This document shows positions 23,954-31,825 of a DNA stretch of 60,620 bases, in pieces. Position numbers and translations under genes: made by a program. Position 1 is the stretch's first letter; every line of letters begins with the position of its first letter. The notes beneath the pieces are model-generated. The model saw only the letters and a program-made list of their open reading frames with translations, was not told where the DNA came from and did not search any database. This DNA comes from Streptomyces sp. WAC06614 (GTDB lineage: Bacteria; Actinomycetota; Actinomycetes; Streptomycetales; Streptomycetaceae). The stretch spans positions 1 to 60,620 of the forward strand of contig NZ_RPRY01000008.1 in NCBI RefSeq assembly GCF_003949795.1, in the 5' to 3' direction.

Positions 23954-25570
23954 TCACATCCGGAAGATGCCGAAGCCGGGCTCGCCCAGCGGGGCGTTGG
24001 CGCATGCGGTCAGGGCGAGACCCAGGACCTGCCGGGTCTCCAACGGGTCGATGACCCCGTCGTCCCAGAGCCGGGCGGTGGCGTAGTACGCGTTGCCCTG
24101 CTCCTCGTACTGGGCGCGGATCGGCGCCTTGAAGGCGTCCTCCTCGTCGGCCGACCACTCCTGGCCGGCGCCCTCGATCTGGTCGCGCTTGACCGTGGCC
24201 AGCACGGACGCGGCCTGCTCACCGCCCATGACGGAGATCTTGGCGTTGGGCCACATCCACAGGAAGCGGGGGCTGTACGCCCGCCCGCACATGGAGTAGT
24301 TGCCCGCGCCGTAGGAGCCGCCGACCACGACGGTCAGCTTGGGCACCCGGGTGCAGGCCACGGCCGTGACCATCTTGGCGCCGTGCTTGGCGATGCCGCC
24401 GGCCTCGTAGTCGCGGCCGACCATGAACCCGGAGATGTTCTGCAGGAACAGCAGCGGGATGCCGCGCTGGTCGCACAGCTCGATGAAGTGCGCGCCCTTC
24501 TGGGCGGACTCGGAGAACAGGATGCCGTTGTTGGCGACGATGCCGACCGGGTGGCCGTGGATCCGGGCGAAGCCGGTGACCAGCGTGGTGCCGAACTCGG
24601 CCTTGAACTCCTGGAAGCGGGAGCCGTCCACGATCCGCATGATGATCTCGCGGGCGTCGTACGGGGTCCGGGAGTCGACCGGGACCGCGCCGTACAGGCC
24701 GTACGGGTCCACCTTCGGCTCCTCGGCCGGCTCCACCGGCCAGGGCAGGGCCCCGCGCTCGGGCAGGGTCGCCACGATGTTCCGTACGATCCGCAGCGCG
24801 TGGGCGTCGTCCTCGGCGAGGTGGTCGGTGACGCCCGAGGTCCGCGCGTGCACCTCGCCGCCGCCGAGCTCCTCGGCCGTGACGACCTCACCGGTCGCGG
24901 CCTTCACCAGCGGCGGGCCGCCCAGGAAGATCGTGCCCTGGCCGCGCACGATGACGGCCTCGTCGCTCATCGCGGGGACGTACGCGCCGCCGGCGGTGCA
25001 GGAGCCGAGGACGGCGGCGATCTGCGGGATGCCCGCGCCGGACATGCGGGCCTGGTTGTAGAAGATCCGGCCGAAGTGCTCGCGGTCGGGGAAGACCTCG
25101 TCCTGCATCGGCAGGAAGGCGCCGCCGGAGTCGACCAGGTAGAGGCAGGGGAGACGGTTCTCCAGGGCCACCTCCTGGGCCCGCAGGTGCTTCTTGACCG
25201 TCATCGGGTAGTAGGTGCCGCCCTTGACGGTGGCGTCGTTGGCGACGATCACGCACTCGCGTCCGCTGACCCGGCCGATGCCCGCGATCACCCCGGCGGC
25301 GGGGGCAGCGCCCCCGTACATGCCCTCGGCGGCCAGCGGGGCCAGCTCCAGGAAGGGGGAACCGGGGTCGAGGAGGGTGTCCACGCGGTCCCGGGGGAGG
25401 AGCTTGCCGCGGGCGGTGTGCCGGGCGCGGGCCTTCTCGCCGCCGCCCAGGCGGGCCGCGTCGAGGCGGGCGCGCAGGCCCTGGGCGAGCTCCTGGTGGG
25501 CGGCCTCGTTGGCCCGCCAGGCCTCGGACGCCGGGTCGGCGGTGCTGTGGAGCACCGGTGCCTGCTGCAT
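23954..25570 (-). CDS. acyl-CoA carboxylase beta subunit (carboxyltransferase), methylcrotonyl-CoA type
   Basis: A 538-aa carboxyltransferase. It keeps the two crotonase-fold oxyanion regions: [17 protein letters not shown]...[12 protein letters not shown] in the N half and [39 protein letters not shown] in the C half. [19 protein letters not shown] is typical of MccB-type subunits. The ATG at 25570 follows AAGGGAGC. First gene of the operon, divergent from a TetR gene. The intervening 110 bp carry two GTTAA/TTAAC-type dyads. Confidence 0.94.
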   Translation of the reverse strand: MQQAPVLHSTADPASEAWRANEAAHQELAQGLRARLDAARLGGGEKARARHTARGKLLPRDRVDTLLDPGSPFLELAPLAAEGMYGGAAPAAGVIAGIGRVSGRECVIVANDATVKGGTYYPMTVKKHLRAQEVALENRLPCLYLVDSGGAFLPMQDEVFPDREHFGRIFYNQARMSGAGIPQIAAVLGSCTAGGAYVPAMSDEAVIVRGQGTIFLGGPPLVKAATGEVVTAEELGGGEVHARTSGVTDHLAEDDAHALRIVRNIVATLPERGALPWPVEPAEEPKVDPYGLYGAVPVDSRTPYDAREIIMRIVDGSRFQEFKAEFGTTLVTGFARIHGHPVGIVANNGILFSESAQKGAHFIELCDQRGIPLLFLQNISGFMVGRDYEAGGIAKHGAKMVTAVACTRVPKLTVVVGGSYGAGNYSMCGRAYSPRFLWMWPNAKISVMGGEQAASVLATVKRDQIEGAGQEWSADEEDAFKAPIRAQYEEQGNAYYATARLWDDGVIDPLETRQVLGLALTACANAPLGEPGFGIFRM

Positions 25571-25610
25571 CGCTGTCGAGCTCCCTTGCTCGTGCTGTTC
25601 GTACACCTGG

Positions 25611-25657
25611 GTTAATCACCGTTAACGCGTACGGGCATCAGGTTAACGAGCGCTAAC
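25611..25657. promoter_or_regulatory. paired TetR-type operators between the leucine operon and tetR
   Basis: Box 1 (25611-25626) reads GTTAATCACCGTTAAC, a GTTAA-N6-TTAAC dyad. Box 2 (25642-25657) reads GTTAACGAGCGCTAAC, with 6 of 8 symmetric pairs. Their centres are 31 bp apart, about three helical turns, in the shared divergent promoter region. Confidence 0.6.
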
Positions 25658-25680
25658 GGCCCTGTCTAGAATGGATTGCC

Positions 25681-27198
25681 ATGAGCAGCAGAGCCGTCGC
25701 CCCCACCCGTCGTGAGCAGATCCTGAGCGAGGCCGCGCGCCTCTTCGCCGAGCGCGGGTTCCACGGGGTGGGGGTGGACGAGATAGGTGCCGCCGTGGGC
25801 ATCAGCGGGCCCGGGCTCTACCGGCACTTCGCGGGCAAGGACGCCATGCTGGCGGAGCTGCTCGTGGGCATCAGCGAGCGGCTGCTGACCGGTGGGCGGC
25901 ACCGGGTGGCGGAGGCCGCCGGGGACCCGGCGGCGGTCCTGGCCTCCCTCATCGACGGGCACATCGACTTCGCCCTGGACGACCGGGCGCTGATCACCCT
26001 CCACGACCGGGAGCTGGACCGGCTGCGCGCGGACGACCGCAAGCTGGTGCGCCAGCTCCAGCGGCAGTACGTCGAGCTGTGGGTGGAGGTCGTGCGCACC
26101 CTGCACCCGACCGCCGGCGAGGCCCAGGCCCGGGTGGCCGTGCACGCGGTCTTCGGCCTGCTGAACTCCACCCCGCACCTGGGCTCGCTGGGCCGGGAGG
26201 CGACGGAGTCGCTGCTGCGGCGGCTGGCGCACGGGGCGTTCGGGGCGCTGACGGGCCGAGCTGCGGGCGACGCGTCCGGACGGCGGACGGAACCGGCGGC
26301 TCCGCCGGCGCGACGGCAGAATGGGCCCCATGCCGATAGAGACGCCCGTCCCGAGCCGCGCCGAACTGATCGACCACCTGATCCGGACCCGCATCGCGGG
26401 CCAGGTCGCGACCCCCCGCGAGAACAACCTCTCGCACTACCGGAAGCTGGCCAACGGCGACCGCCACTACTGGCTGGGCCTGGACCTGGGCGACCGCTGG
26501 ACCGACGAGCAGGACGTGCTCGCGGTCATGGCCGAGCGCGTAGGAGTGGTGGACGACCCCGCCCACCGGGCCGGCCAGGACACCATCGACCCCGAGCTGA
26601 CCGTGGACGGTCTGGAGCGGATGGCCGCCCGGCTGCACAAGGCGGCGCTGGACCGGCAGCGCGTGCTGTTCGCCACCGGTCACCCGGGCGGTCTGCTGGA
26701 CGTGCACCGGGCCACGGCCGAGGCGCTGCGCCGGGCGGGCTGCGAGATCGTGGTCGTCCCGGGCGGGCTGACCGCCGACGAGGGCTCGGTGTGGCAGTTC
26801 GCCGACATCGCGGTCCTGGAGCGGGGCGCCACGCTGTGGCACACCCATTCGCCGGCGCCGATGGCCGCGATCCTGGACGCCCTCGCCGCCGAGGGCCGTC
26901 CGCTGCCCGACCTGGTCGTCGCCGACCACGGCTGGGCGGGCTGCGCGGCCCAGCGCGGCCTGGACGCGATCGGCTACGCCGACTGCAACGACCCGGCCCT
27001 GTTCCTCGCCGAGGCCGAGGGCACCCTCCAGGTGGCGGTCCCGCTGGACGACCACGTCCGCGACCCGCGCTTCTACGACCCGATGGTGGCCTACCTGCTG
27101 CACACGGCGGGGCTGCTCGGGGAGTAGCCGGGGCAGGTGGCGGGCGTCCGGGGACGCGGCCGGTCAGCGCGGTACGCGGACCACGCCCTCCTGGATGA
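25681..27198 (+). CDS. TetR/AcrR regulator whose frame lacks a normal stop
   Basis: The first ~195 residues are a clear TetR protein: the HTH (QILSEAARLFAERGFHGVGVDEIGAAVGISGPGLYRHFAGKDAML) at residues ~13-58 and a helical ligand domain to about 26270. No in-frame stop occurs there. The frame stays open to 27198, giving 505 aa, the last ~300 being low-complexity Arg/Pro/Gly sequence read out of frame through the phosphatase gene. A CCGGCGG/CCGCCGG hairpin at 26293-26308, where a ~200-aa TetR would end, suggests the gene once ended there. Stop loss, an indel or a sequencing error are all possible. One nucleotide shift would give TGA at 26249. Divergent from the leucine catabolic operon, its probable target. 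Confidence 0.75.
   Translation: MSSRAVAPTRREQILSEAARLFAERGFHGVGVDEIGAAVGISGPGLYRHFAGKDAMLAELLVGISERLLTGGRHRVAEAAGDPAAVLASLIDGHIDFALDDRALITLHDRELDRLRADDRKLVRQLQRQYVELWVEVVRTLHPTAGEAQARVAVHAVFGLLNSTPHLGSLGREATESLLRRLAHGAFGALTGRAAGDASGRRTEPAAPPARRQNGPHADRDARPEPRRTDRPPDPDPHRGPGRDPPREQPLALPEAGQRRPPLLAGPGPGRPLDRRAGRARGHGRARRSGGRPRPPGRPGHHRPRADRGRSGADGRPAAQGGAGPAARAVRHRSPGRSAGRAPGHGRGAAPGGLRDRGRPGRADRRRGLGVAVRRHRGPGAGRHAVAHPFAGADGRDPGRPRRRGPSAARPGRRRPRLGGLRGPARPGRDRLRRLQRPGPVPRRGRGHPPGGGPAGRPRPRPALLRPDGGLPAAHGGAARGVAGAGGGRPGTRPVSAVRGPRPPG
26293..26308 (+). terminator. weak hairpin at the expected tetR end
   Basis: CCGGCGG / CCGCCGG, a 7-bp stem with a 2-nt turn, in the ~50 bp between the recognisable end of the TetR domain and the phosphatase start. 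Confidence 0.35.
26330..27127 (+). CDS. Streptomyces phosphatase-like protein
   Basis: A 265-aa soluble protein starting MPIETPVPSRAELIDHLIRTRIAG. Conserved-looking segments are ENNLSHYRKLANGDRHYWLGLDLG, VLFATGHPGGLLDVHRATAEAL and LVVADHGWAGCAAQRGLDAIGYADCNDPALFLAEAEG. These match a Streptomyces family usually labelled only as phosphatase; the His/Asp pairs (ATGHP, VADHGW) might bind metal or phosphate, but no activity is proven by sequence. An ATG 9 bp earlier (26321) is an alternative. No good ribosome binding site is seen for either, so translation may depend on readthrough from the TetR frame or a leaderless start. Confidence 0.8.
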   Translation: MPIETPVPSRAELIDHLIRTRIAGQVATPRENNLSHYRKLANGDRHYWLGLDLGDRWTDEQDVLAVMAERVGVVDDPAHRAGQDTIDPELTVDGLERMAARLHKAALDRQRVLFATGHPGGLLDVHRATAEALRRAGCEIVVVPGGLTADEGSVWQFADIAVLERGATLWHTHSPAPMAAILDALAAEGRPLPDLVVADHGWAGCAAQRGLDAIGYADCNDPALFLAEAEGTLQVAVPLDDHVRDPRFYDPMVAYLLHTAGLLGE

Positions 27199-28042
27199 CC
27201 GTCACCGCCAGCCGGCCGTCCTGGGTCCAGATCCGGGCCTGGCCCAGGCCCCGGCCGCCGTGGGAGGTGGGGGAGTCCTGGTCGTACAGGAGCCACTCGT
27301 CCGCGCGGAACGGCCGGTGGAACCACATCGCGTGGTCCAGCGAGGCGCCGACGACGTCACCGACCGCCCAGCCGCCCCGGCCGTGCGCGAGCAGGACCGA
27401 GTCCAGCAGGGTCATGTCCGAGACGTACGTGGCCAGGCACGTGTGCAGCAGCGGATCGTCCGCCTCCAGCTTGCCGGCCGTACGGAACCACACCTGCGAG
27501 CGCGGCTCGACCGGCTCGCCGATGGAGCCCCAGGGCGGGGTCGTCGCGTACCGCAGGTCCACGGCGGCGCGCGCCGCCAGCAGCCGCTCGACCGTGCCCG
27601 GGTCCTTGAACAGGTCCCGGTGGACCGGCAGCGCCTCGGCCGCGGTCGGCAGGGTCTCGGGGTCCGGGGCCTCGGGCATGGTGACCTGGTGGTCGAGGCC
27701 CTCCTCGTACCGCTGGAAGGACGCGGAGAGGTGGAAGATCGGCTGGCCGTGCTGGACGGCGACCACCCGGCGCGTGGTGAAGGAGCGGCCGTCGCGGATC
27801 CGGTCGACCGTGTACACGATCGGCGCGCCCGGGTCGCCCGTGCGCAGGAAGTACGAGTGGAGCGAGTGCGGCGCGGTGCGGTCGGTGGGCACCGTCCGGC
27901 CGGCCGCGACCAGCGCCTGGGCCGCGACCTGTCCGCCGAACACGCGCGGGACCAGGGAGGTGCGGCTGGTCCCGCGGAAGATGTTCTCCTCGATCTGCTC
28001 CAGGTCGAGCAGATCGAGGAGATCGGTGAGTGCCTCGCTCAA
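27164..28042 (-). CDS. tesB: acyl-CoA thioesterase II
   Basis: A 292-aa double-hotdog thioesterase of the TesB/Acot8 family that hydrolyses medium/long acyl-CoA. Signatures: VFGGQVAAQALVAA near residue 35, HSLHSYFLRTGDP, DGRSFTTRRVVAVQHG, and in the second half the catalytic Asp in GASLDHAMWFHRP. The start is a TTG at 28042 with little ribosome binding site, lying 7 bp after the stop of the upstream acyl-CoA dehydrogenase; translational coupling probably compensates. The pair may remove acyl-CoA bottlenecks in fatty acid breakdown. Confidence 0.93.
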   Translation of the reverse strand: MSEALTDLLDLLDLEQIEENIFRGTSRTSLVPRVFGGQVAAQALVAAGRTVPTDRTAPHSLHSYFLRTGDPGAPIVYTVDRIRDGRSFTTRRVVAVQHGQPIFHLSASFQRYEEGLDHQVTMPEAPDPETLPTAAEALPVHRDLFKDPGTVERLLAARAAVDLRYATTPPWGSIGEPVEPRSQVWFRTAGKLEADDPLLHTCLATYVSDMTLLDSVLLAHGRGGWAVGDVVGASLDHAMWFHRPFRADEWLLYDQDSPTSHGGRGLGQARIWTQDGRLAVTVIQEGVVRVPR

Positions 28043-28048
28043 GGGGAC

Positions 28049-29206
28049 TTACAGCCCCATCGACTTGGCGATGATCGACTTCATGATCTCGCTGGTGCCG
28101 CCGTAGATGCGGTTGACGCGGTTGTCGGCGTACAGGCGGGCGATCGGGTACTCGTTCATGTAGCCGTAGCCGCCGTGGAGCTGGAGGCAGCGGTCGATCA
28201 CGCGGTGCGCGACCTCGGTGCAGAACAGCTTGGCGGAGGCGGCCTCGGCCGGGGTCAGCTCGCCCGCGTCCAGGGCCTCCAGGGCGCGGTCGGCGACGGC
28301 CTGGGCCGCGTCCACCTCGGCCTGGCAGGCGGCCAGCTCGAACTTGGTGTTCTGGAAGTGCGCGACCGGCTTGCCGAAGACGGTGCGGTCGGTCACGTAC
28401 TGCTGGGCGAACCGCACCGCGGCCGCGGCCTGGGCGTACGCGCCGAAGGCGATGCCCCAGCGCTCCGAGGCGAGGTTGTGGCCGAGGTAGGAGAAGCCCT
28501 TGCCCTCCTCGCCGAGCAGGTCCTCCACCGGCACCTTGACGTCGACGAACGCCAGCTCGGCGGTGTCGGAGGTGCGCAGGCCCAGCTTGTCGAGCTTGCG
28601 GCCGATGGAGTAGCCCTCGGACTTGGTGTCCACGGCGAACAGGGAGATGCCGAAGCGGCGGTCCTGCTCGGTCGGGGCGGAGGTACGGGCGCAGACGATG
28701 ACGCGGTCGGCGTGCACACCGCCGGTGATGAAGGTCTTGGCGCCGTTGAGGACGTAGTGCGTGCCGTCCTCGGAGAGCTTGGCGGTGGTCTTCATGCCCG
28801 CGACGTCGGAGCCGGTGCCCGGCTCGGTCATCGCCAGCGCCCACATCTCCTCGCCGGTGACGAACTTCGGGAGGTAACGCTTCTTCTGCTCGTCGGTGGC
28901 GAGCATCTTGAGGTAGGGCAGCGCGAGCAGCACGTGCACGCCGGAGCCGCCGAAGTTCACGCCGGCGCGGGCGGTCTCCTCGTAGAGGACGGCCTCGAAC
29001 TTGTGGGTGTCCAGGCCGGCGCCGCCGAACTCCTCGGGCACGTTGATGCCGAAGACGCCCAGCTCGCCGAGCTTGTAGTAGAAGTCGCGCGGCGCCTGGC
29101 CGGCGGCGAACCACTCGTCGTAGACGGGCACGACCTCGGCCTCGACGAAGGCGCGGATCGTCTCGCGGAACGCCTCGTGGTCCTCGTTGAACACCGTACG
29201 GCGCAC
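28049..29206 (-). CDS. acyl-CoA dehydrogenase
   Basis: A 385-aa FAD acyl-CoA dehydrogenase distinct from the one at 19797. Motifs: FGINVPEEFGGAGLDTHKFEAV, WALAMTEPGTGSDVAGMKTTA, LASERWGIAFGAYAQAAAAVRFAQQY and QLHGGYGYMNEYPIARLYADNRVNRIYGGTSEIM, with the catalytic-position Glu in NEYPIAR. The GTG at 29206 is preferred over a frame extension to 29260 because AAGGGAGC is 6 bp upstream and the protein then begins MRRTVFNEDHEAFRET as in relatives. First gene of a two-gene unit with tesB. An AAGCGCTT palindrome lies upstream. Confidence 0.93.
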   Translation of the reverse strand: MRRTVFNEDHEAFRETIRAFVEAEVVPVYDEWFAAGQAPRDFYYKLGELGVFGINVPEEFGGAGLDTHKFEAVLYEETARAGVNFGGSGVHVLLALPYLKMLATDEQKKRYLPKFVTGEEMWALAMTEPGTGSDVAGMKTTAKLSEDGTHYVLNGAKTFITGGVHADRVIVCARTSAPTEQDRRFGISLFAVDTKSEGYSIGRKLDKLGLRTSDTAELAFVDVKVPVEDLLGEEGKGFSYLGHNLASERWGIAFGAYAQAAAAVRFAQQYVTDRTVFGKPVAHFQNTKFELAACQAEVDAAQAVADRALEALDAGELTPAEAASAKLFCTEVAHRVIDRCLQLHGGYGYMNEYPIARLYADNRVNRIYGGTSEIMKSIIAKSMGL

Positions 29207-29246
29207 GGCCGGCTCCCTTCGTCGCGGCGGTCCGCCGCTTATGTCT

Positions 29247-29254
29247 AAGCGCTT
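29247..29254. promoter_or_regulatory. AAGCGCTT palindrome upstream of the acyl-CoA dehydrogenase
   Basis: CTAAGCGCTTGCTC surrounds an 8-bp perfect palindrome in an AT-richer 55-bp gap. Similar TAAGCGCTTG elements precede acyl-CoA genes in actinobacteria under TetR/FadR-type control. The regulator is unknown. Confidence 0.35.
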
Positions 29255-29261
29255 GCTCATA

Positions 29262-30698
29262 TTAAGTTACCGGCGGGTTGTCCACCCTGTCCAGAGCCAT
29301 TTCCGTGCCCGGCCCGGCAGCGGGGGCCCGCACCTCCTGGCGCAGGGCGAACCACAGCTCCATCCGGGTGTCCGGGTCGTCCAGGTCACGGCCGAGCAGG
29401 ACCGCGCAGCGGGAGATCCGCTGCCGGACGGTGTTGCGGTGCACCCCCAGGGCCGCCGCCGACCGGTCCCAGCTCCCGTGGTGCGCCAGCCACGCCCGCA
29501 AGGTCGCGCGCAGCGCGGGCGGCAGCGGCCCGAGCAGCGCCTCGGCATGGGCCCGGGCCTCCGCCTCGCCGACCAGCCCCGCCAGACCCGCCTCGGTGTG
29601 CCGGGCCAGTGGCGCGCGCGAGGCCTCGGCGCGCTCCAGGGCCCGGGCGGCCTGCGCGTCGGCGGTGGCCAGGCCCTCCGGGCCGGCCGGGGCGGAGACG
29701 CCCAGGCGCCAGCCGGGCTGCGCGGCCGGCTCCCGCTCGGTGACCAGCCGTACGCCGCCGGACCCGTCCACGGCCACCAGTACGGTCCCCAGCGCGGCCG
29801 CGAGCCCCGCCGGGTCCGGGCCGCCGCGGGCATGGACGGCGTACCAGGGGCCGGGGCCCAGGACGTCCGCCGCGGAGCCGCCCAGCAGCAGCCGGGTCAG
29901 ACCGGCGGCCTCCGTCCCGGCCGGCCGCTCGGCCGTGAGCAGGGTCAGCAGCACCGCCGCCACCGAGGCCACGGTGTGGTCCCCGGGCGTCCGCGCCGGG
30001 GTGGCGGTGCCCAGCGCGGCGGGCCGACCCAGGGCGTAGGCCGCCAGGTGCCAGCCCCCGGCCTGGTCGGTGGCCGTGGCCGGGCCGCCCGCCCGGCCGA
30101 CCCGCGCCAGCAGCGCCTCCAGGGCGGCCGGCGCCCCCTCCGCCCCGGGCGGAAGCGCGGCACCGGCCGAGCGGCCGTCCGGCCGCAGCACCACATGGCC
30201 GCCGAGGCTCGCCGCGAGCCGGGAGAGCACCGCCGGGACCGGGTCCGGCCGGGCGGCGGCCGCCGCGAGGGCCTGCTGCGCCTCGGTGACCCGGCGCAGC
30301 TCGCGCGTGCGGGCCTCGGCCATCAACCGCCAGACCGCCCGGGCCACCGCCGCGAACGGCGTGCCCGGATCCACCTCGACCAGCGGCAGCCCGGCCGCCG
30401 CGCAGGCGCCGGCCAACGCCTCCGGGACCCGCTCGTGCACCGGCGTCACGCCGAAGCCGAGCGCCGCGACCCCGGCCCGGACCAGCCGGGCGACGTACGG
30501 CGCCGGAGCGTCCGACCAGGCGCCCGCGGTCAGCAGCAGTTCACCGCCGAGCAGATAAGGGGTCGGATCGGCCATCTCGGAGGCGTGCACCCCGTGCACG
30601 GGCGCGTCCGGCGGGCCGGCGGCCAGCCGCAGCCCGAGCTCCGGCTCGCCGAGCAGCGTGCCGAGGCCGACGGCGGGCGTGGGCGGGCCAGGTCGCAT
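29262..30698 (-). CDS. PucR family transcriptional regulator
   Basis: A 478-aa regulator. The N-terminal third (GLGTLLGEPELGLRLAAGPPDAPVHGVHASEMADPTPYLLGGELLLTAGAW) is the PucR sensor domain. The C-terminus ends in the PucR HTH_30 (LRAWLAHHGSWDRSAAALGVHRNTVRQRISRCAVLLGRDLDDPDTRMELWFALR). The middle is Ala-rich and GGDEF-like without catalytic residues. The ATG at 30698 has GGAG 5 bp upstream. PucR proteins activate purine, amine or GABA catabolism. It is divergent from the agmatinase-type hydrolase gene 115 bp away, so an amine or guanidino compound is a reasonable inducer. Confidence 0.9.
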   Translation of the reverse strand: MRPGPPTPAVGLGTLLGEPELGLRLAAGPPDAPVHGVHASEMADPTPYLLGGELLLTAGAWSDAPAPYVARLVRAGVAALGFGVTPVHERVPEALAGACAAAGLPLVEVDPGTPFAAVARAVWRLMAEARTRELRRVTEAQQALAAAAARPDPVPAVLSRLAASLGGHVVLRPDGRSAGAALPPGAEGAPAALEALLARVGRAGGPATATDQAGGWHLAAYALGRPAALGTATPARTPGDHTVASVAAVLLTLLTAERPAGTEAAGLTRLLLGGSAADVLGPGPWYAVHARGGPDPAGLAAALGTVLVAVDGSGGVRLVTEREPAAQPGWRLGVSAPAGPEGLATADAQAARALERAEASRAPLARHTEAGLAGLVGEAEARAHAEALLGPLPPALRATLRAWLAHHGSWDRSAAALGVHRNTVRQRISRCAVLLGRDLDDPDTRMELWFALRQEVRAPAAGPGTEMALDRVDNPPVT

Positions 30699-30813
30699 GA
30701 ACACTCCATACACATCAGGGCAGGACCATGGATAAAACGTACACTTCGCGCGGGTTCGGGTGCCGCTTACGCTCGAAGCACCGCACACATCAGCCGCCAC
30801 AGAAGGGCACCCC

Positions 30814-31782
30814 ATGAGCACCGAGCAGACGCCGCGCGGCCCCGTCGACTCCTCCCGCATCCCGCGGTACGCCGGCCCCGCCACCTTCGCCCGGCTGCCC
30901 CGCCTGGACGAGGTCGGCTCCGCCGACGTCGCCGTCGTCGGCGTGCCCTTCGACTCCGGTGTCTCCTACCGCCCCGGCGCCCGCTTCGGCGGCAACGCCA
31001 TCCGCGAGGCCTCGCGCCTGCTGCGCCCGTACAACCCCGCCCAGGACGCCTCCCCCTTCGCCCTCGCCCAGGTCGCCGACGCCGGTGACATCGCGGTGAA
31101 CCCCTTCAACATCAACGAGGCCGTCGAGACCGTCGAGGCCGCCGCCGACGAGCTGCTGGGCGCCGGCTCCCGCCTGATGACCCTCGGCGGCGACCACACC
31201 ATCGCCCTGCCGCTGCTGCGCTCGGTCGCCAAGAAGCACGGCCCGGTCGCCCTGCTCCACTTCGACGCGCACCTCGACACCTGGGACACCTACTTCGGGG
31301 CCGAGTACACCCACGGCACCCCGTTCCGCCGCGCCGTCGAGGAGGGCATCCTCGACACCGAGGCCCTCTCCCACGTCGGCACCCGCGGCCCGCTGTACGG
31401 CAAGCAGGACCTCGACGACGACGCCAAGATGGGCTTCGGCATCGTCACCTCCGCCGACGTCTACCGCCGCGGCGCCGACGAGATCGCCGACCAGCTCCGC
31501 CAGCGCATCGGCGACCGCCCGCTGTACATCTCCATCGACATCGACGTGCTCGACCCGGCCCACGCGCCCGGCACCGGCACCCCGGAGGCCGGCGGCATGA
31601 CCTCCCGCGAACTGCTGGAGATCATCCGCGGGCTGTCCTCCTGCAACCTGGTCTCCGCCGACGTCGTCGAGGTCGCCCCGGCGTACGATCACGCCGAGAT
31701 CACCTCGGTCGCCGCCTCCCACACCGCCTACGAGCTCACCACGATCATGAGCCGGCAGATCGCGGCGGCCAAGGGGAAGTAA
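30814..31782 (+). CDS. speB: agmatinase / guanidino-acid ureohydrolase
   Basis: A 322-aa binuclear-Mn ureohydrolase. All metal motifs are present: [26 protein letters not shown], and [22 protein letters not shown]. It releases urea from agmatine or a related guanidino compound (for example guanidinobutyrate); sequence alone does not decide. The ATG at 30814 follows AGAAGGG. It is divergent from pucR and followed 43 bp later by a ThDP-dependent enzyme gene in the same direction, suggesting a small catabolic operon. Confidence 0.93.
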   Translation: MSTEQTPRGPVDSSRIPRYAGPATFARLPRLDEVGSADVAVVGVPFDSGVSYRPGARFGGNAIREASRLLRPYNPAQDASPFALAQVADAGDIAVNPFNINEAVETVEAAADELLGAGSRLMTLGGDHTIALPLLRSVAKKHGPVALLHFDAHLDTWDTYFGAEYTHGTPFRRAVEEGILDTEALSHVGTRGPLYGKQDLDDDAKMGFGIVTSADVYRRGADEIADQLRQRIGDRPLYISIDIDVLDPAHAPGTGTPEAGGMTSRELLEIIRGLSSCNLVSADVVEVAPAYDHAEITSVAASHTAYELTTIMSRQIAAAKGK

Positions 31783-31825
31783 GGCCCCGCCCCCCGCGGC
31801 AGAGCAGAAGAAAGGCGCACAGCGC

